The position numbers and the translations under genes are program-made. From Chlorobium sp. (GTDB lineage: Bacteria; Bacteroidota; Chlorobiia; Chlorobiales; Chlorobiaceae): 64,000 nt of DNA. The stretch spans positions 62,001-126,000 of the forward strand of contig JANQHB010000037.1 of the NCBI GenBank assembly GCA_028277225.1, read 5' to 3'. The notes under the pieces were generated by a model. It was not told where the DNA came from. It was given only the letters and a program-made list of their open reading frames with translations, and did no database searches. Of this stretch, positions 26,324 through 35,499 are shown in pieces. How positions within the stretch are numbered: position 1 is the stretch's first letter; the number at the start of each line of letters is the position of its first letter.

Positions 26324-27661
26324 ATGCAAACCGAAGACAAGACACACAAAATAGGTCCGATAGAACTGGCTCCATCAATCAGACCTTATCATGCTTGGAC
26401 TTTTTTCTATGCCGCCTTTTTTTCGATCGGTTTGATCACCTTCCTGTCCATCGGACAGACCTATATTCTCAACGTCCACCTCAACATTCCCGTTTCGGAG
26501 CAGGGCGGAATAAGCGGCGACCTTGTTTTCCTGACAGAGCTTATATCTCTCCTGCTCTATATCCCTGCCGGCATTCTCATGGACCGCATCGGACGTAAAC
26601 AGGTCTACATTGCCGGCTTTCTGCTCATGGCCCTTACCTATGCTCTCTATCCTTTCGCTTCCTCAGTCAATGACCTGTTTTTCTACCGGATCATCTATGG
26701 AATAGCAGTAGTCAGTATTGCGGGCGCTCTGTCAACCGTCCTTGTAGACTATCCGGCAGAACGTTCGAGAGGAAAAATGGTCGCGATTATCGGGGTTCTC
26801 AGCGGATTGGGAATTGTCATAACGAATCAGTTTTTCGGTTCACTGCCGGAAATACTCAACAACCGGGGAATAGGCAAGATCGAGGCGGGATTCATCACTC
26901 ATCTGTCGATAGCCGCACTGGCAACGATCACCGCGATAGCCTGTGCCCTGGGGCTCAAAAAGGGAACACCGGTTACCATTCATGAACGCCCTCCGCTCAG
27001 GGAGTTGTTCCAGAGCGGGTTTACCGCCGCCAGGAACCCCAAGATCCTTCTTTCCTATTCAGCCGCCTTCATTGCAAGAGGCGACCAGTCGATCAACGGC
27101 ACCTTTCTGAGCCTCTGGGGAATCACCGTTGGCCTAGCAATGGGGATGGAATCAGGTGAAGCATTCAGAAAAGGCACCACCATATTCATCATAACCCAGA
27201 TCGCAGCCCTTCTCTGGGCTCCGCTCATTGGCCCGGTCATCGACCGCATCAACCGCGTCAGCGCCCTTGCTCTCTGCATGTTTCTTGCAATGGTCGGCAA
27301 TCTCTCGGTTCTGATTCTCGACAATCCTTTCGAACCGATAGGCTATCTGGTGTTTCTCCTGCTCGGCATCGGTCAGATCAGCGTTTTCCTCGGAGCACAG
27401 TCACTCATCGGTCAGGAAGCGCCAAAAGCCAAAAGAGGCTCTATCCTGGGAACATTCAATATCAGCGGGGCAATCGGCATCCTGATCATCGCCTCGACGG
27501 GGGGACGGCTTTTTGACAGCATGAGTCCGAAAGCACCTTTTGTCATCGTCGGCATCATCAATGCCCTCCTTGTATTTTACAGCCTCTATGTCAAAAAAAT
27601 CACTTCCGCTCCGGAAAAACCCATACGCAACTCTGAGGAACATGTGCCGGACAGTCATTAA
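26324..27661 (+). CDS. Major facilitator superfamily transporter
   Basis: The 445-residue protein has about twelve hydrophobic segments and MFS elements: DRIGRKQVYIAGFLL in the loop between helices 2 and 3, and the symmetrical DRINRVSALALCMF in the second half. A short hydrophilic N-terminus (about 25 residues) and a charged C-terminus are cytoplasmic. Substrate is unknown. It lies 66 bases after lolD and 28 bases before mpl, so the three genes may be one transcript. Confidence 0.85.
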   Translation: MQTEDKTHKIGPIELAPSIRPYHAWTFFYAAFFSIGLITFLSIGQTYILNVHLNIPVSEQGGISGDLVFLTELISLLLYIPAGILMDRIGRKQVYIAGFLLMALTYALYPFASSVNDLFFYRIIYGIAVVSIAGALSTVLVDYPAERSRGKMVAIIGVLSGLGIVITNQFFGSLPEILNNRGIGKIEAGFITHLSIAALATITAIACALGLKKGTPVTIHERPPLRELFQSGFTAARNPKILLSYSAAFIARGDQSINGTFLSLWGITVGLAMGMESGEAFRKGTTIFIITQIAALLWAPLIGPVIDRINRVSALALCMFLAMVGNLSVLILDNPFEPIGYLVFLLLGIGQISVFLGAQSLIGQEAPKAKRGSILGTFNISGAIGILIIASTGGRLFDSMSPKAPFVIVGIINALLVFYSLYVKKITSAPEKPIRNSEEHVPDSH

Positions 27662-27689
27662 ACTTTCAGCTGAAGTCCGATAAACCACC

Positions 27690-29120
27690 ATGGTCTCATT
27701 CTACTTCATCGGCATCGGAGGAACGGCTATGGCCTCGGTCGCTGTGGCACTCTCTCTGGCAGGTCACGAGGTGACCGGCTCCGATACAGCGCTCTACCCG
27801 CCGATGAGCGATTATCTTGACGCTCATTCCATTGCCTGCTTCAACGGTTTCAATCCGGATAATCTGTCAAAAACAAAACCCGATATTGTCGTTGTCGGTA
27901 ATGCCGTCAGCCGCGGCAATCCGGAACTCGAAGCGGCGCTGAACGATCATATGCATCTGGTGTCGATGCCCGAAGTCGTCCGGCGGGAACTGATCACCGG
28001 AAACACATCGGTTGTTATAACCGGCACGCACGGCAAAACGACCACGACTTCTCTGGCCGCCTGGCTTTTCGAATATGCAGGCCTTCAACCGGGTTTTCTG
28101 ATCGGAGGTATCGCAGAAAATTTCAATGCAGGCTGCAGGGCTTCCGGCAGGAAGAGCAACGGCTTTTTCATCACTGAAGGGGACGAATACGACACCGCCT
28201 TCTTTGACAAGCGAAGCAAGTTTGTACACTACCGCCCGGATATTGCAGTCATAAACAATATCGAATTCGATCATGCAGATATCTTCACGTCTATCGAGGA
28301 CATCAAACGATCGTTCCGGCAATTTATAGCACTTATACCGTCCAACGGCGTTCTGATTGTCAACGGCCAGGACAGCGTCGCATCGGAGGTCAGCGGCAAC
28401 GCGCCTTCTGCTGTCGAACGGTTCGGCCTGGGGGAAACATTCGAATGGTCGGCCGTCGATGTAAAAAACACTGCAGACAGCACCTCTTTTCAACTGCTGC
28501 ACAGAGCAAAACCGGCCGGTACCTTCACCATCGATCAGTTCGGTGAGCACAATATCCTCAACACCCTGGCTGCAATAGCGGTATCTTCGCATGCCGGCAT
28601 CCCCTTTTCCACAATCAGAAACGGCATCCGCTCCTTCAAGAGACCGAAACGAAGAATGGAAATTGTGGGAGAATTCAACAGGGGCATGATGCTCATCGAT
28701 GATTTCGCGCATCACCCGACCGCAATCCGCGCAACACTTACTTCGCTTCGACAGCGGTTTGCAAAGAGGAGAATAATCGCCTGTTTCGAACCGCGTTCGA
28801 ACACCAGCACGAGAAATGTATTTCAGCATGACCTGGAAAACGCTTTCGCAGACGCCGATATTGTCGTTATCGGAAAAGTCCATCGAGCCGAAAGATATGC
28901 GGAAAACCTGCGTCTCGACACAGAAAAACTCTCTGCAGTCCTGAGTCGATCAGGAAAGAAGGTGTATGTTTCCGCATCGGAATCGACCCGCTATCCGCAA
29001 GATATAGAAGCGTTTATCGATGAGAACCTCAGGGATGACGATGTTATCGTCCTGTTGAGCAACGGCAGTTTCAACGGCTTGAAACAACTCTTAACAGAAA
29101 GTTTTCTAAAAAAAGGCTGA
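27690..29120 (+). CDS. mpl: Mur ligase family protein, Mpl type (UDP-MurNAc : tripeptide ligase)
   Basis: Mpl reattaches recycled murein tripeptide to UDP-N-acetylmuramate. The 476-residue protein has the MurC-like N-terminal Rossmann part (FYFIGIGGTAMASVAVALSLAGHEVTGSD), the ATP loop GTHGKTTTTSLAAWLF, GDEYDTAFFDKRSKFVHYRPD (Mpl-like, distinct from MurC) and the C-terminal domain with DDFAHHPTAIRATL and FEPRSNTSTRN. These features favour Mpl over MurC. It is cytoplasmic. Confidence 0.87.
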   Translation: MVSFYFIGIGGTAMASVAVALSLAGHEVTGSDTALYPPMSDYLDAHSIACFNGFNPDNLSKTKPDIVVVGNAVSRGNPELEAALNDHMHLVSMPEVVRRELITGNTSVVITGTHGKTTTTSLAAWLFEYAGLQPGFLIGGIAENFNAGCRASGRKSNGFFITEGDEYDTAFFDKRSKFVHYRPDIAVINNIEFDHADIFTSIEDIKRSFRQFIALIPSNGVLIVNGQDSVASEVSGNAPSAVERFGLGETFEWSAVDVKNTADSTSFQLLHRAKPAGTFTIDQFGEHNILNTLAAIAVSSHAGIPFSTIRNGIRSFKRPKRRMEIVGEFNRGMMLIDDFAHHPTAIRATLTSLRQRFAKRRIIACFEPRSNTSTRNVFQHDLENAFADADIVVIGKVHRAERYAENLRLDTEKLSAVLSRSGKKVYVSASESTRYPQDIEAFIDENLRDDDVIVLLSNGSFNGLKQLLTESFLKKG

Positions 29121-29192
29121 TTTTTTTCATTTTAGTTATCTATTTTCCTGCGAGTTGCAACTTCTGAACACAACAAACCTGAAAACGAAATT

Positions 29193-30197
29193 ATGGCAAA
29201 AGTAAAAGTCGGCATAAATGGATTCGGACGTATCGGCCGTCTGGTATTCCGTCAGGCAATGGCGAATGAAAAAGTGGAAATTGTTGCTATCAATGACCTC
29301 TGTGACGCCAAGACACTTGCTCACCTTCTGAAATACGATTCAACACACGGTATATTCAATGCTGAAATCCAGGCCGAAGAAGACGCCCTGATTGTCAATG
29401 GCTCCAAAATCGCCATCTGCGCTGAAAAAGATCCGGAACAGCTCCCCTGGAAAGCCCTGGGTGTCGATCTTGTTGTCGAATCGACCGGGATCTTCACCAA
29501 ACGCGAAACTGCTGCAAAACATATCACCGCCGGCGCGAAAAAGGTTATCATCTCCGCTCCTGCGAAAGATGAAGTCGATGCGACGATCGTTCTGGGAGTC
29601 AATGACGATACCATTTCCGGCAATGAAGAAATCATTTCGAACGCAAGCTGCACGACCAACTGTCTTGCACCGATGGCCAAAGTACTCGAAGACAACTTCG
29701 GTATTGAAAAAGGGTTCATGACCACCGTCCACGCCTATACAAACGACCAGCGCATTCTCGATCTTCCTCACAAGGACCTTCGTCGCGCACGCTCTGCCGG
29801 GAGTTCTATCATTCCGACAAGCACCGGGGCAGCCAAAGCTATCGGCCTTGTCGTCCCTGAACTGGCCGGCAAGCTTGACGGTATGGCAATGAGGGTTCCG
29901 GTTCCAGACGGTTCAGTCACCGATCTGACCATCATTCTCAAAAATCCTGCTTCCAAAGAAGAGATCAATGCCGCCATGCAGAAAGCTGCAGAAGGAAACA
30001 TGAGAGGCGTCCTTCAGTTCTGCACCGATCCTGTCGTATCGTGCGACATCGTCGGCAACGCACATTCCTGTATCTTCGACTCTCTTCTCACGATGTCGAC
30101 AGGCAACATGGTGAAAGTCGTCGGCTGGTATGACAACGAGCTCGGTTACGCCACTCGTGTTGTAGATCTTCTTGAGATCTACGCGCATTTCGTCTGA
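29193..30197 (+). CDS. gap: Glyceraldehyde-3-phosphate dehydrogenase, type I
   Basis: The enzyme interconverts glyceraldehyde 3-phosphate and 1,3-bisphosphoglycerate. The 334-residue protein has GINGFGRIGRLVFR (nucleotide loop), Asp35 in AINDLCD as expected for NAD preference, the catalytic ASCTTNCLAP (Cys153), the active-site His in the VHAYTNDQ region, and the usual C-terminal WYDNELGYATRVVDL. In green sulfur bacteria it serves gluconeogenic flow from pyruvate. A strong terminator follows at 30228-30270. Confidence 0.97.
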   Translation: MAKVKVGINGFGRIGRLVFRQAMANEKVEIVAINDLCDAKTLAHLLKYDSTHGIFNAEIQAEEDALIVNGSKIAICAEKDPEQLPWKALGVDLVVESTGIFTKRETAAKHITAGAKKVIISAPAKDEVDATIVLGVNDDTISGNEEIISNASCTTNCLAPMAKVLEDNFGIEKGFMTTVHAYTNDQRILDLPHKDLRRARSAGSSIIPTSTGAAKAIGLVVPELAGKLDGMAMRVPVPDGSVTDLTIILKNPASKEEINAAMQKAAEGNMRGVLQFCTDPVVSCDIVGNAHSCIFDSLLTMSTGNMVKVVGWYDNELGYATRVVDLLEIYAHFV

Positions 30198-30227
30198 TTG
30201 ATTTTTCCTTTCAATCAGACAGAGAGA

Positions 30228-30270
30228 GGCTGTCTCAGAACTGAAGCTGAGACAGCCTTTTCTGTTTTTA
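30228..30270 (+). terminator. Rho-independent terminator of gap
   Basis: GGCTGTCTCAG (30228-30238) and CTGAGACAGCC (30247-30257) form a perfect 11-bp stem followed by TTTTCTGTTTTT. It lies about 30 bases after the gap stop codon. Confidence 0.9.
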
Positions 30271-30446
30271 CTCTCAGAAAACGTGAAAACAACCTCAAAA
30301 AGAAGGTCTGGAGAAGTTGGTACAGCCAACCTCCCTTTGCAGGCTCAATGTGACTGTTATTGCCCCTGGACCCGACAGCAAACCTGAAACAGACGGTTTT
30401 CAGGGAATATCTCCTTATGTATTCAAGACATGTCCCAGACACACAT

Positions 30447-30475
30447 TTGTTGAAACGGTCAGTTTAGTTTATACT
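30447..30475 (+). promoter_or_regulatory. Promoter-like motif before the flavodoxin fusion gene (TTGTTG - 17 - TATACT)
   Basis: TTGTTG (30447-30452), spacer AAACGGTCAGTTTAGTT, then TATACT (30470-30475). The spacer matches those at 16842-16870 and 47589-47617. It would place the transcript start near 30482, about 55 bases before the ATG. The rest of 30271-30446 holds nothing recognised. Confidence 0.55.
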
Positions 30476-30537
30476 GAGTCATAAAAGAATGAAGCGCTCT
30501 AGACGCTTTTCCCGAATAACTTTATACCAATGAGATT

Positions 30538-31179
30538 ATGTCCAGTTCATCTCAGCAGATGAAAGCGATCATCCTCTATGACACGCGTTCAGTTGGTGGT
30601 TCTACCGACAAGTTTGTCGACAATCTTGGCAAGAGCCTTGCAGAAACAGAAGCGTATGTCGAAAAGGGAAAATGCAAGGCCACGGCTGATTACAGCTTCC
30701 TCCAGGATTTCGATGTCATCATCATGGGAGCGCCGGTCTATTATCTGCTCGTTTCCTCCGATCTGCTCGGCTCTTTCTTTCAGAGCAACATCAAAAAGTA
30801 TCTCAGGAGGAAAAAAGTCGCCCTTTTTCTTGCCTGCGGCAGTCCTGAACCGATGGCGACAATGATGTATCTTCCGCAGCTCAAGATTCACCTTGTCCGC
30901 AACAAGATACTCGCCGAAAAAGTCTTTGCTCCCCAGGAACTCTCTGACATGGAGGCAATCGACAGCTACGTGGATAACATAGTGGAAGAATACAGAAAAG
31001 CGATCAAGACACGGGACCGTTCCCTCGTCTGGACCGATGGTGCGCTTGAAATGCTTGACAGGATACCGTCTTTTTTCAAGGACAGGGTCAGAATCACGAC
31101 AGAAGAGTATGCTGAAGAAGCGGGCTACAATGAAATCACAGTAAGTGTTGTCAACGAGGCGAAAGCCGAGTTCGAATAG
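30538..31179 (+). CDS. Flavodoxin-like protein fused to a C-terminal PCP_red (BchB C-terminal-type) domain
   Basis: The 213-residue protein has a flavodoxin-type domain at about 8-160: MKAIILYDTRSVGGSTDKFVDNL as flavin phosphate loop, then FDVIIMGAPVYYLLVSSDLLGSFF and KKVALFLACGS. Its last 45 residues (WTDGALEMLDRIPSFFKDRVRITTEEYAEEAGYNEITVSVVNEAKAE, read in pieces) match the pattern of the small domain at the C-terminus of protochlorophyllide reductase subunit B: W..AL..L..IP.F, E.YA.E.G..EIT..VV.EAK. The combination suggests a flavin protein acting in pigment synthesis or redox protection, but no reaction is established. It is monocistronic, with a promoter-like motif upstream and a bidirectional terminator downstream. 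Confidence 0.8.
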   Translation: MSSSSQQMKAIILYDTRSVGGSTDKFVDNLGKSLAETEAYVEKGKCKATADYSFLQDFDVIIMGAPVYYLLVSSDLLGSFFQSNIKKYLRRKKVALFLACGSPEPMATMMYLPQLKIHLVRNKILAEKVFAPQELSDMEAIDSYVDNIVEEYRKAIKTRDRSLVWTDGALEMLDRIPSFFKDRVRITTEEYAEEAGYNEITVSVVNEAKAEFE

Positions 31180-31232
31180 TACGGTACCTGCACTCATCCG
31201 GGTATTCCTCCCACAAGCAGACAGAACCAAAA

Positions 31233-31270
31233 AAGCAGCCTCATCTTCTCAGGATGAGGCTGCTTCTTTT
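31233..31270. terminator. Bidirectional terminator between the flavodoxin gene and dnaJ
   Basis: AAGCAGCCTCAT (31233-31244) and ATGAGGCTGCTT (31254-31265) form a 12-bp stem, followed by CTTTT on the plus strand and preceded by an A-run (T-run on the minus strand). Confidence 0.88.
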
Positions 31271-31292
31271 CATGTTCGGACTGATTCCGGAC

Positions 31293-32495
31293 TCACCCGA
31301 AAATATCACGGGCTTTTTCGAAGAAACTTTTTTCATGGTCTGTTTTTTCATCCGGTACGAGATGACCGGATTTCTTCATTTCCTTGAGCAACTCCTTGTC
31401 ACGATGCGACAGATCTTTCGGAATGTAGACATTGACCCGCACAAGATGGTCTCCCCTTCCGGGCGACTTGAGATGCCCTATGCCTTTACCACTGATCCTG
31501 AGCATGGTGTTGGGCTGTGTTCCCGGAGGCACGGTCAACTTGACCCTGCCTTCAAGCGTGGGGACCTCCACCTTGGATCCAAGAACCATATCGGGATAGC
31601 CGAGAGGCAGATTATAGATAACATCATCGCCCCGGCGAGTGAAGAGCTTGTGTGACGCCTCTTCGATAACAACGATCAGATCGCCGTTCGAACCACCCCT
31701 TGGCCCTGCATTCCCCTGCCCTCTCAGGGTCAGGTAGTTTCCGTCCTCGACTCCGGCGGGAATATTCACCTTGACGGTTGTATCTCCCTGCTTGATTCCC
31801 TCTCCGTGACAGGATGTACAGCGGTCCTTTACGATACGCCCTTCACCACCGCATGTGGGACATGCGGTAATATTGACAAACTGACCGAACATGGTTTTCG
31901 ATGCCTGCCGTACCTCTCCTGTTCCCTGGCAGGTCGAACAGGTCTCGAGTTCACCGGTTTTGGAACCGGTTCCGCTGCAAACCTCACAGGGAACCTGTTT
32001 TTTGATTTTAAGCGTTTTTTCTACACCCTTGGCAATCTCTTCCAGGGTCAGTTTCAGTCGTATCTTGAGATCACCGCCGCGCAGACCTGTAGAAGATCGT
32101 TGACGCCGCTGTCCCCCTCCGCCGAATCCTCCGCCGAAAACCTCTTCAAAATCAAACGGAGAACTACCTCCGGATCGTGCTCCTCCACCGAACATGTCGC
32201 TGAACGCACTGAAGATATCACCGAAATCTCCCGTTCCGGCGCCATATGCGCCACCTCCGGATGCTGCCGACGAACCCACGCCCGCATGACCGAACTGGTC
32301 ATAGCGGCGGCGTTTATCATCATTGCTGAGCACTTCGTATGCTTCGTTAACCTCTTTGAAATGCTCTTCAGCATCACTGTTTCCGGGATTCTTGTCCGGA
32401 TGATACTTCATAGCCAGCTTGCGATACGCTTTCTTGATATCATCCTTGGAGGTCGTTCGCGATATCCCGAGAACCTCATAATAATCTCTCTTCAT
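31293..32495 (-). CDS. dnaJ: Chaperone DnaJ
   Basis: DnaJ delivers unfolded clients to DnaK and stimulates its ATPase. The 400-residue protein has a J domain (DYYEVLGISRTTSKDDIKKAYRKLAMKYHPDKNPG with the HPD motif), a Gly/Phe-rich linker, four zinc-binding repeats (CEVCSGTGSKTG, CSTCQGTGEV, CPTCGGEGRI, CTSCHGEGI) and the C-terminal client-binding domains, so it is a class A J-protein. It ends the hrcA-grpE-dnaJ operon; dnaK is not in the window. Confidence 0.97.
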   Translation of the reverse strand: MKRDYYEVLGISRTTSKDDIKKAYRKLAMKYHPDKNPGNSDAEEHFKEVNEAYEVLSNDDKRRRYDQFGHAGVGSSAASGGGAYGAGTGDFGDIFSAFSDMFGGGARSGGSSPFDFEEVFGGGFGGGGQRRQRSSTGLRGGDLKIRLKLTLEEIAKGVEKTLKIKKQVPCEVCSGTGSKTGELETCSTCQGTGEVRQASKTMFGQFVNITACPTCGGEGRIVKDRCTSCHGEGIKQGDTTVKVNIPAGVEDGNYLTLRGQGNAGPRGGSNGDLIVVIEEASHKLFTRRGDDVIYNLPLGYPDMVLGSKVEVPTLEGRVKLTVPPGTQPNTMLRISGKGIGHLKSPGRGDHLVRVNVYIPKDLSHRDKELLKEMKKSGHLVPDEKTDHEKSFFEKARDIFG

Positions 32496-32542
32496 TGCTT
32501 GCCTGCTCTTCTGTCTATAACTGGTTTCTGAATTATCCTGTC

Positions 32543-33166
32543 TTACCTTGCCACAACAACCTTGGCATGCCGAAGCACCTTCTCACCCAGAAGGTAACCG
32601 GTCTGAAACTCCTCGATAACCGTATCGGCCTCGACATCGGGATTCTCAACCATGGTAATGGCTTCATGAAAGTTTACATCCATCTTTTTCCCTACTGCAT
32701 CGATAGTGCTGACGCCTTTTTCTTCGAGCCATCTGAACAGGTTTTTTCGTAAAAGTTCAACGCCGTCAACGTAGGGCCGGGCATCATCACTGATATCGAG
32801 AACCTCGGGTGCGTGTTCGACCAGACGATTGACATCGTCAATCACCGGCAGCAGTTCCTTTATTGTTTTTTCAAGTGACCTCGTACCGGCCATCAGTGCT
32901 TCCTTCTCCTTCTGGCGACGGAAGTTTTCAAATTCGGCAGCTTTCCGTAAAAGCTCTTCTTTCAGTCTGCCTGCCTCATCCCTTGACTCCTGCAACTCTT
33001 TACTGAGCTTGTCGCATTCAGTGCGTTTTCGCATAAGCTCCTCTTGTAGTTTTTCAGCCTCATCACGCGATTGCTGCGACCTGTTTTCGAGCTTTCTGTT
33101 CTCCGTGACAAGCGTTTCCGGTTTGCCCTGTTTTTCCTTTATCTGTTTTTCTGTTTTTTTGGTCAT
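32543..33166 (-). CDS. grpE: Nucleotide exchange factor GrpE
   Basis: GrpE releases ADP from DnaK. The 207-residue protein begins with an unusually long charged coiled coil in which a heptad-rich segment is repeated: SRDEAEKLQEELMRKRTECDKLSKELQ and SRDEAGRLKEELLRKAAEFENFRRQKEKEAL. The conserved GrpE core and C-terminal beta domain follow (GVELLRKNLFRWLEEKGVSTIDAVGKKMDVNFHEAITMV and VIEEFQTGYLLGEKVLRHAKVVVA). It sits between hrcA and dnaJ on one strand. Confidence 0.96.
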   Translation of the reverse strand: MTKKTEKQIKEKQGKPETLVTENRKLENRSQQSRDEAEKLQEELMRKRTECDKLSKELQESRDEAGRLKEELLRKAAEFENFRRQKEKEALMAGTRSLEKTIKELLPVIDDVNRLVEHAPEVLDISDDARPYVDGVELLRKNLFRWLEEKGVSTIDAVGKKMDVNFHEAITMVENPDVEADTVIEEFQTGYLLGEKVLRHAKVVVAR

Positions 33167-33267
33167 GTGTATAAAACTCTTTGCATTAAAAGTATTTCCG
33201 GTGCCATCCCGCCTGCTGCAGTATACCAGGGCAGCCGACCGGGACCGGTTTTCCCATGGATTGCAGA

Positions 33268-34323
33268 TCAGGACAGAGAATGTGACAACCTGTCAGCCAT
33301 GTAATTGACAATACGAACAACCCGTTCGTAGTCCATTCTTTTCGGACCGAGCACCCCGAGCCTTCCTGCCGTATTCCCTATATAGAAAGGAGTAGCAACC
33401 ACGGTGAAATCATCGGCTGTTGGTGCCATATTTTCACGCCCGATCATAATGGTCACATCGCGACCGGCAAGACTGTCGATCGAACAACCCGAATTCTTTT
33501 CCAGAAGCGCTGCAACACGGTCCTTGTCCTCGATCATGCACACAAGGTCACGCACTTTCTGCGGCTGATCGAATTCCGGCTGGCTGACAATATACTCCGT
33601 GCCGGCAATATAGAGCCTCTCAAACACCGGGGTGTCATCAAACAGGTTATCGGCCGAACTGACAATCTTGTTCAACAGAGCAGTCTCTTTTCCGTAATCG
33701 GCAAGCCTCTTGCCGATTGAATTCCGGATATCCGAAAGCGTCAGTCCGGACAGTCTCTGGTTGAGAACCTCGATAACGGCATCGGTCTCTTGACGCGAAA
33801 CTTCAATATCCAGTTCCATCACGATGGTTCTCACAAAAAGTGACTGGATAGAGAGAACAACCATGACTCTCGTCGAACTCAGAAGAATCATATCGAGACG
33901 TTCGAAAACAGCATTTGAAAGCCTCGGAGAGATGACCACACTGAGCTGGCGGGAAATACTGCCAAGCACCTTCGCCGCAGCGTTAAGTACCTTGCTTGAA
34001 TCCTTCGGATCGTACTGAAACTGTTCGAAATTGTGATCGATCCGCTGTTTTTCCTCTTCCTGGATTCGCTGTACCCGCATGATCAGGTCGACATAATAGC
34101 GATACCCCTTGTCGGTAGGCACACGGCCGGCAGATGTATGCGGCTGGCTGATATAGCCTTCGTCTTCAAGATCGGCCATGACATTTCGGATGGTTGCATC
34201 TGAAAGGCCGAGATTGTAATTCTTTGCTATAAAGCGCGAACCGACCGGTGCTGCATTCATGACATATGCCTGAATAATGATCGACAGCACCTGGCGCTGG
34301 CGTTCTGACAGGTCGCGGGACAT
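33268..34323 (-). CDS. hrcA: Heat-inducible transcription repressor HrcA
   Basis: HrcA represses class I heat-shock genes. The start is placed at 34323 (MSRDLSERQRQVLSIII), giving 351 residues, because upstream codons do not resemble the family; 34329 is an alternative. Domains are the N-terminal winged helix with IAKNYNLGLSDATIRNVMADLEDEGYISQPHTSAGRVPTDKGYRYYVD and the GAF-like C-terminal part ending LGVLGPKRMDYERVVRIVNYMADRLS. It heads hrcA-grpE-dnaJ. I did not find a canonical CIRCE inverted repeat upstream; a different palindrome lies at 34478-34495. Confidence 0.95.
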   Translation of the reverse strand: MSRDLSERQRQVLSIIIQAYVMNAAPVGSRFIAKNYNLGLSDATIRNVMADLEDEGYISQPHTSAGRVPTDKGYRYYVDLIMRVQRIQEEEKQRIDHNFEQFQYDPKDSSKVLNAAAKVLGSISRQLSVVISPRLSNAVFERLDMILLSSTRVMVVLSIQSLFVRTIVMELDIEVSRQETDAVIEVLNQRLSGLTLSDIRNSIGKRLADYGKETALLNKIVSSADNLFDDTPVFERLYIAGTEYIVSQPEFDQPQKVRDLVCMIEDKDRVAALLEKNSGCSIDSLAGRDVTIMIGRENMAPTADDFTVVATPFYIGNTAGRLGVLGPKRMDYERVVRIVNYMADRLSHSLS

Positions 34324-34477
34324 TACCATATGCTCATGACAACAACTGTTAACGATACAGAAAACACTGAATTCAGACCCCATTGAGCCCTTGAACCTGC
34401 TCTACAGAAGAGCAACATCGACACCAGGCCCGGTAACGGCGTCGTATCGAACGCACAATTTAGGAAAAAACAACCTG

Positions 34478-34495
34478 ATACGGTATAAACCGTAT
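34478..34495. promoter_or_regulatory. Perfect palindrome upstream of hrcA / downstream of prmC
   Basis: ATACGGT (34478-34484) and ACCGTAT (34489-34495) are separated by ATAA. On the minus strand it is followed a few bases later by a T-rich stretch (GTTTTTT), so it could be a weak prmC terminator or an operator for the hrcA operon. It does not match the CIRCE consensus. Confidence 0.45.
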
Positions 34496-34590
34496 AATAA
34501 AATTCGACTTTTTAAACAACACTGCCATGCAATAAATTTCATCTCCTCTCAACCCATGCACCCGTACTCAAGAGAATCAAGCACATGGAA

Positions 34591-35499
34591 TCACACTCCT
34601 CTTCTGCAATCGGCAGCAATTGCCGAAACCATTCTGATAATACCTGCATAATCCCTGCGCAGTTCTATATCCATAAGTCCTTCTTTCTTCATGATATCGA
34701 CGACTTTTTGTGCGCCATCGGCATGCAGTTCGAAAAAGAGCATACCTGCGGGCTTCAGAAGAGCTGCCGCATGTGCGGCTATCGCCCGGTAAAACGTAAG
34801 ACCGTCAGGATCTGTCAGCGCTATCCGGGGTTCATGATCCCTGACTTCGGTCTGCAGACCCTCCCACTCCGCCTGGGGTATATAGGGCGGATTGGATATG
34901 ACTATATCGTAGCAGGAGCCCGCCTGATCGACGAATCCTTTATCGAGCGCATCGGCCTGCCGGAATGTTATGTTCTCCGCCACCCCGTGCCGTCGTGCAT
35001 TCTCCAGGGCGACGTCCAGAGCTTGCCTGGAAACGTCGACTGCCGTAACCACTGCGTCGGGTACACTGAGTGCCAGCATGACAGCGATGCAGCCTGACCC
35101 GGTACCGATATCGAGGATCCGGACCTCTTCGGCATCAAAAAGACCCGAATCACCCGCCCGTTCAAGAGCATGCTCGACGAGCAGTTCGGTTTCCGGTCTG
35201 GGTATCAGCACACGATCATCGACAAGAAACGAACGGCCATAAAAAATCTGCTCACCGGTAAGATACTGCAGCGGCATTCCTTTCAGACGCTCTCTGCAGA
35301 GATGGCGGAACTGCTCCAGTTCGTTTTCGAAAACAGGCCTGTCGTACTTCAGGTACAGCTCCATTCTTGAGAGCCCGAGAACGTCGGCAAGCAGAATCTC
35401 CGCATTCAGACGAGCAGACTCGATCCCGTTTTCCCTGAAATGTTTTTCAGCCGCCTGCAGCAGTTTGACTGTCAACCACTCCCTGTCACTTTTATCCAT
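34591..35499 (-). CDS. prmC: Release-factor glutamine methyltransferase PrmC
   Basis: PrmC methylates the Gln of the GGQ motif in release factors RF1 and RF2. The 302-residue protein has an N-terminal helical substrate domain (LSRMELYLKYDRPV) and an S-adenosylmethionine-binding domain with ILDIGTGSGCIAVMLAL and the catalytic NPPY in DIVISNPPYIPQAEWEGL. Length is normal. It lies upstream of hrcA on the same strand, about 270 bases away, probably as a separate transcript. Confidence 0.95.
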   Translation of the reverse strand: MDKSDREWLTVKLLQAAEKHFRENGIESARLNAEILLADVLGLSRMELYLKYDRPVFENELEQFRHLCRERLKGMPLQYLTGEQIFYGRSFLVDDRVLIPRPETELLVEHALERAGDSGLFDAEEVRILDIGTGSGCIAVMLALSVPDAVVTAVDVSRQALDVALENARRHGVAENITFRQADALDKGFVDQAGSCYDIVISNPPYIPQAEWEGLQTEVRDHEPRIALTDPDGLTFYRAIAAHAAALLKPAGMLFFELHADGAQKVVDIMKKEGLMDIELRRDYAGIIRMVSAIAADCRRGV

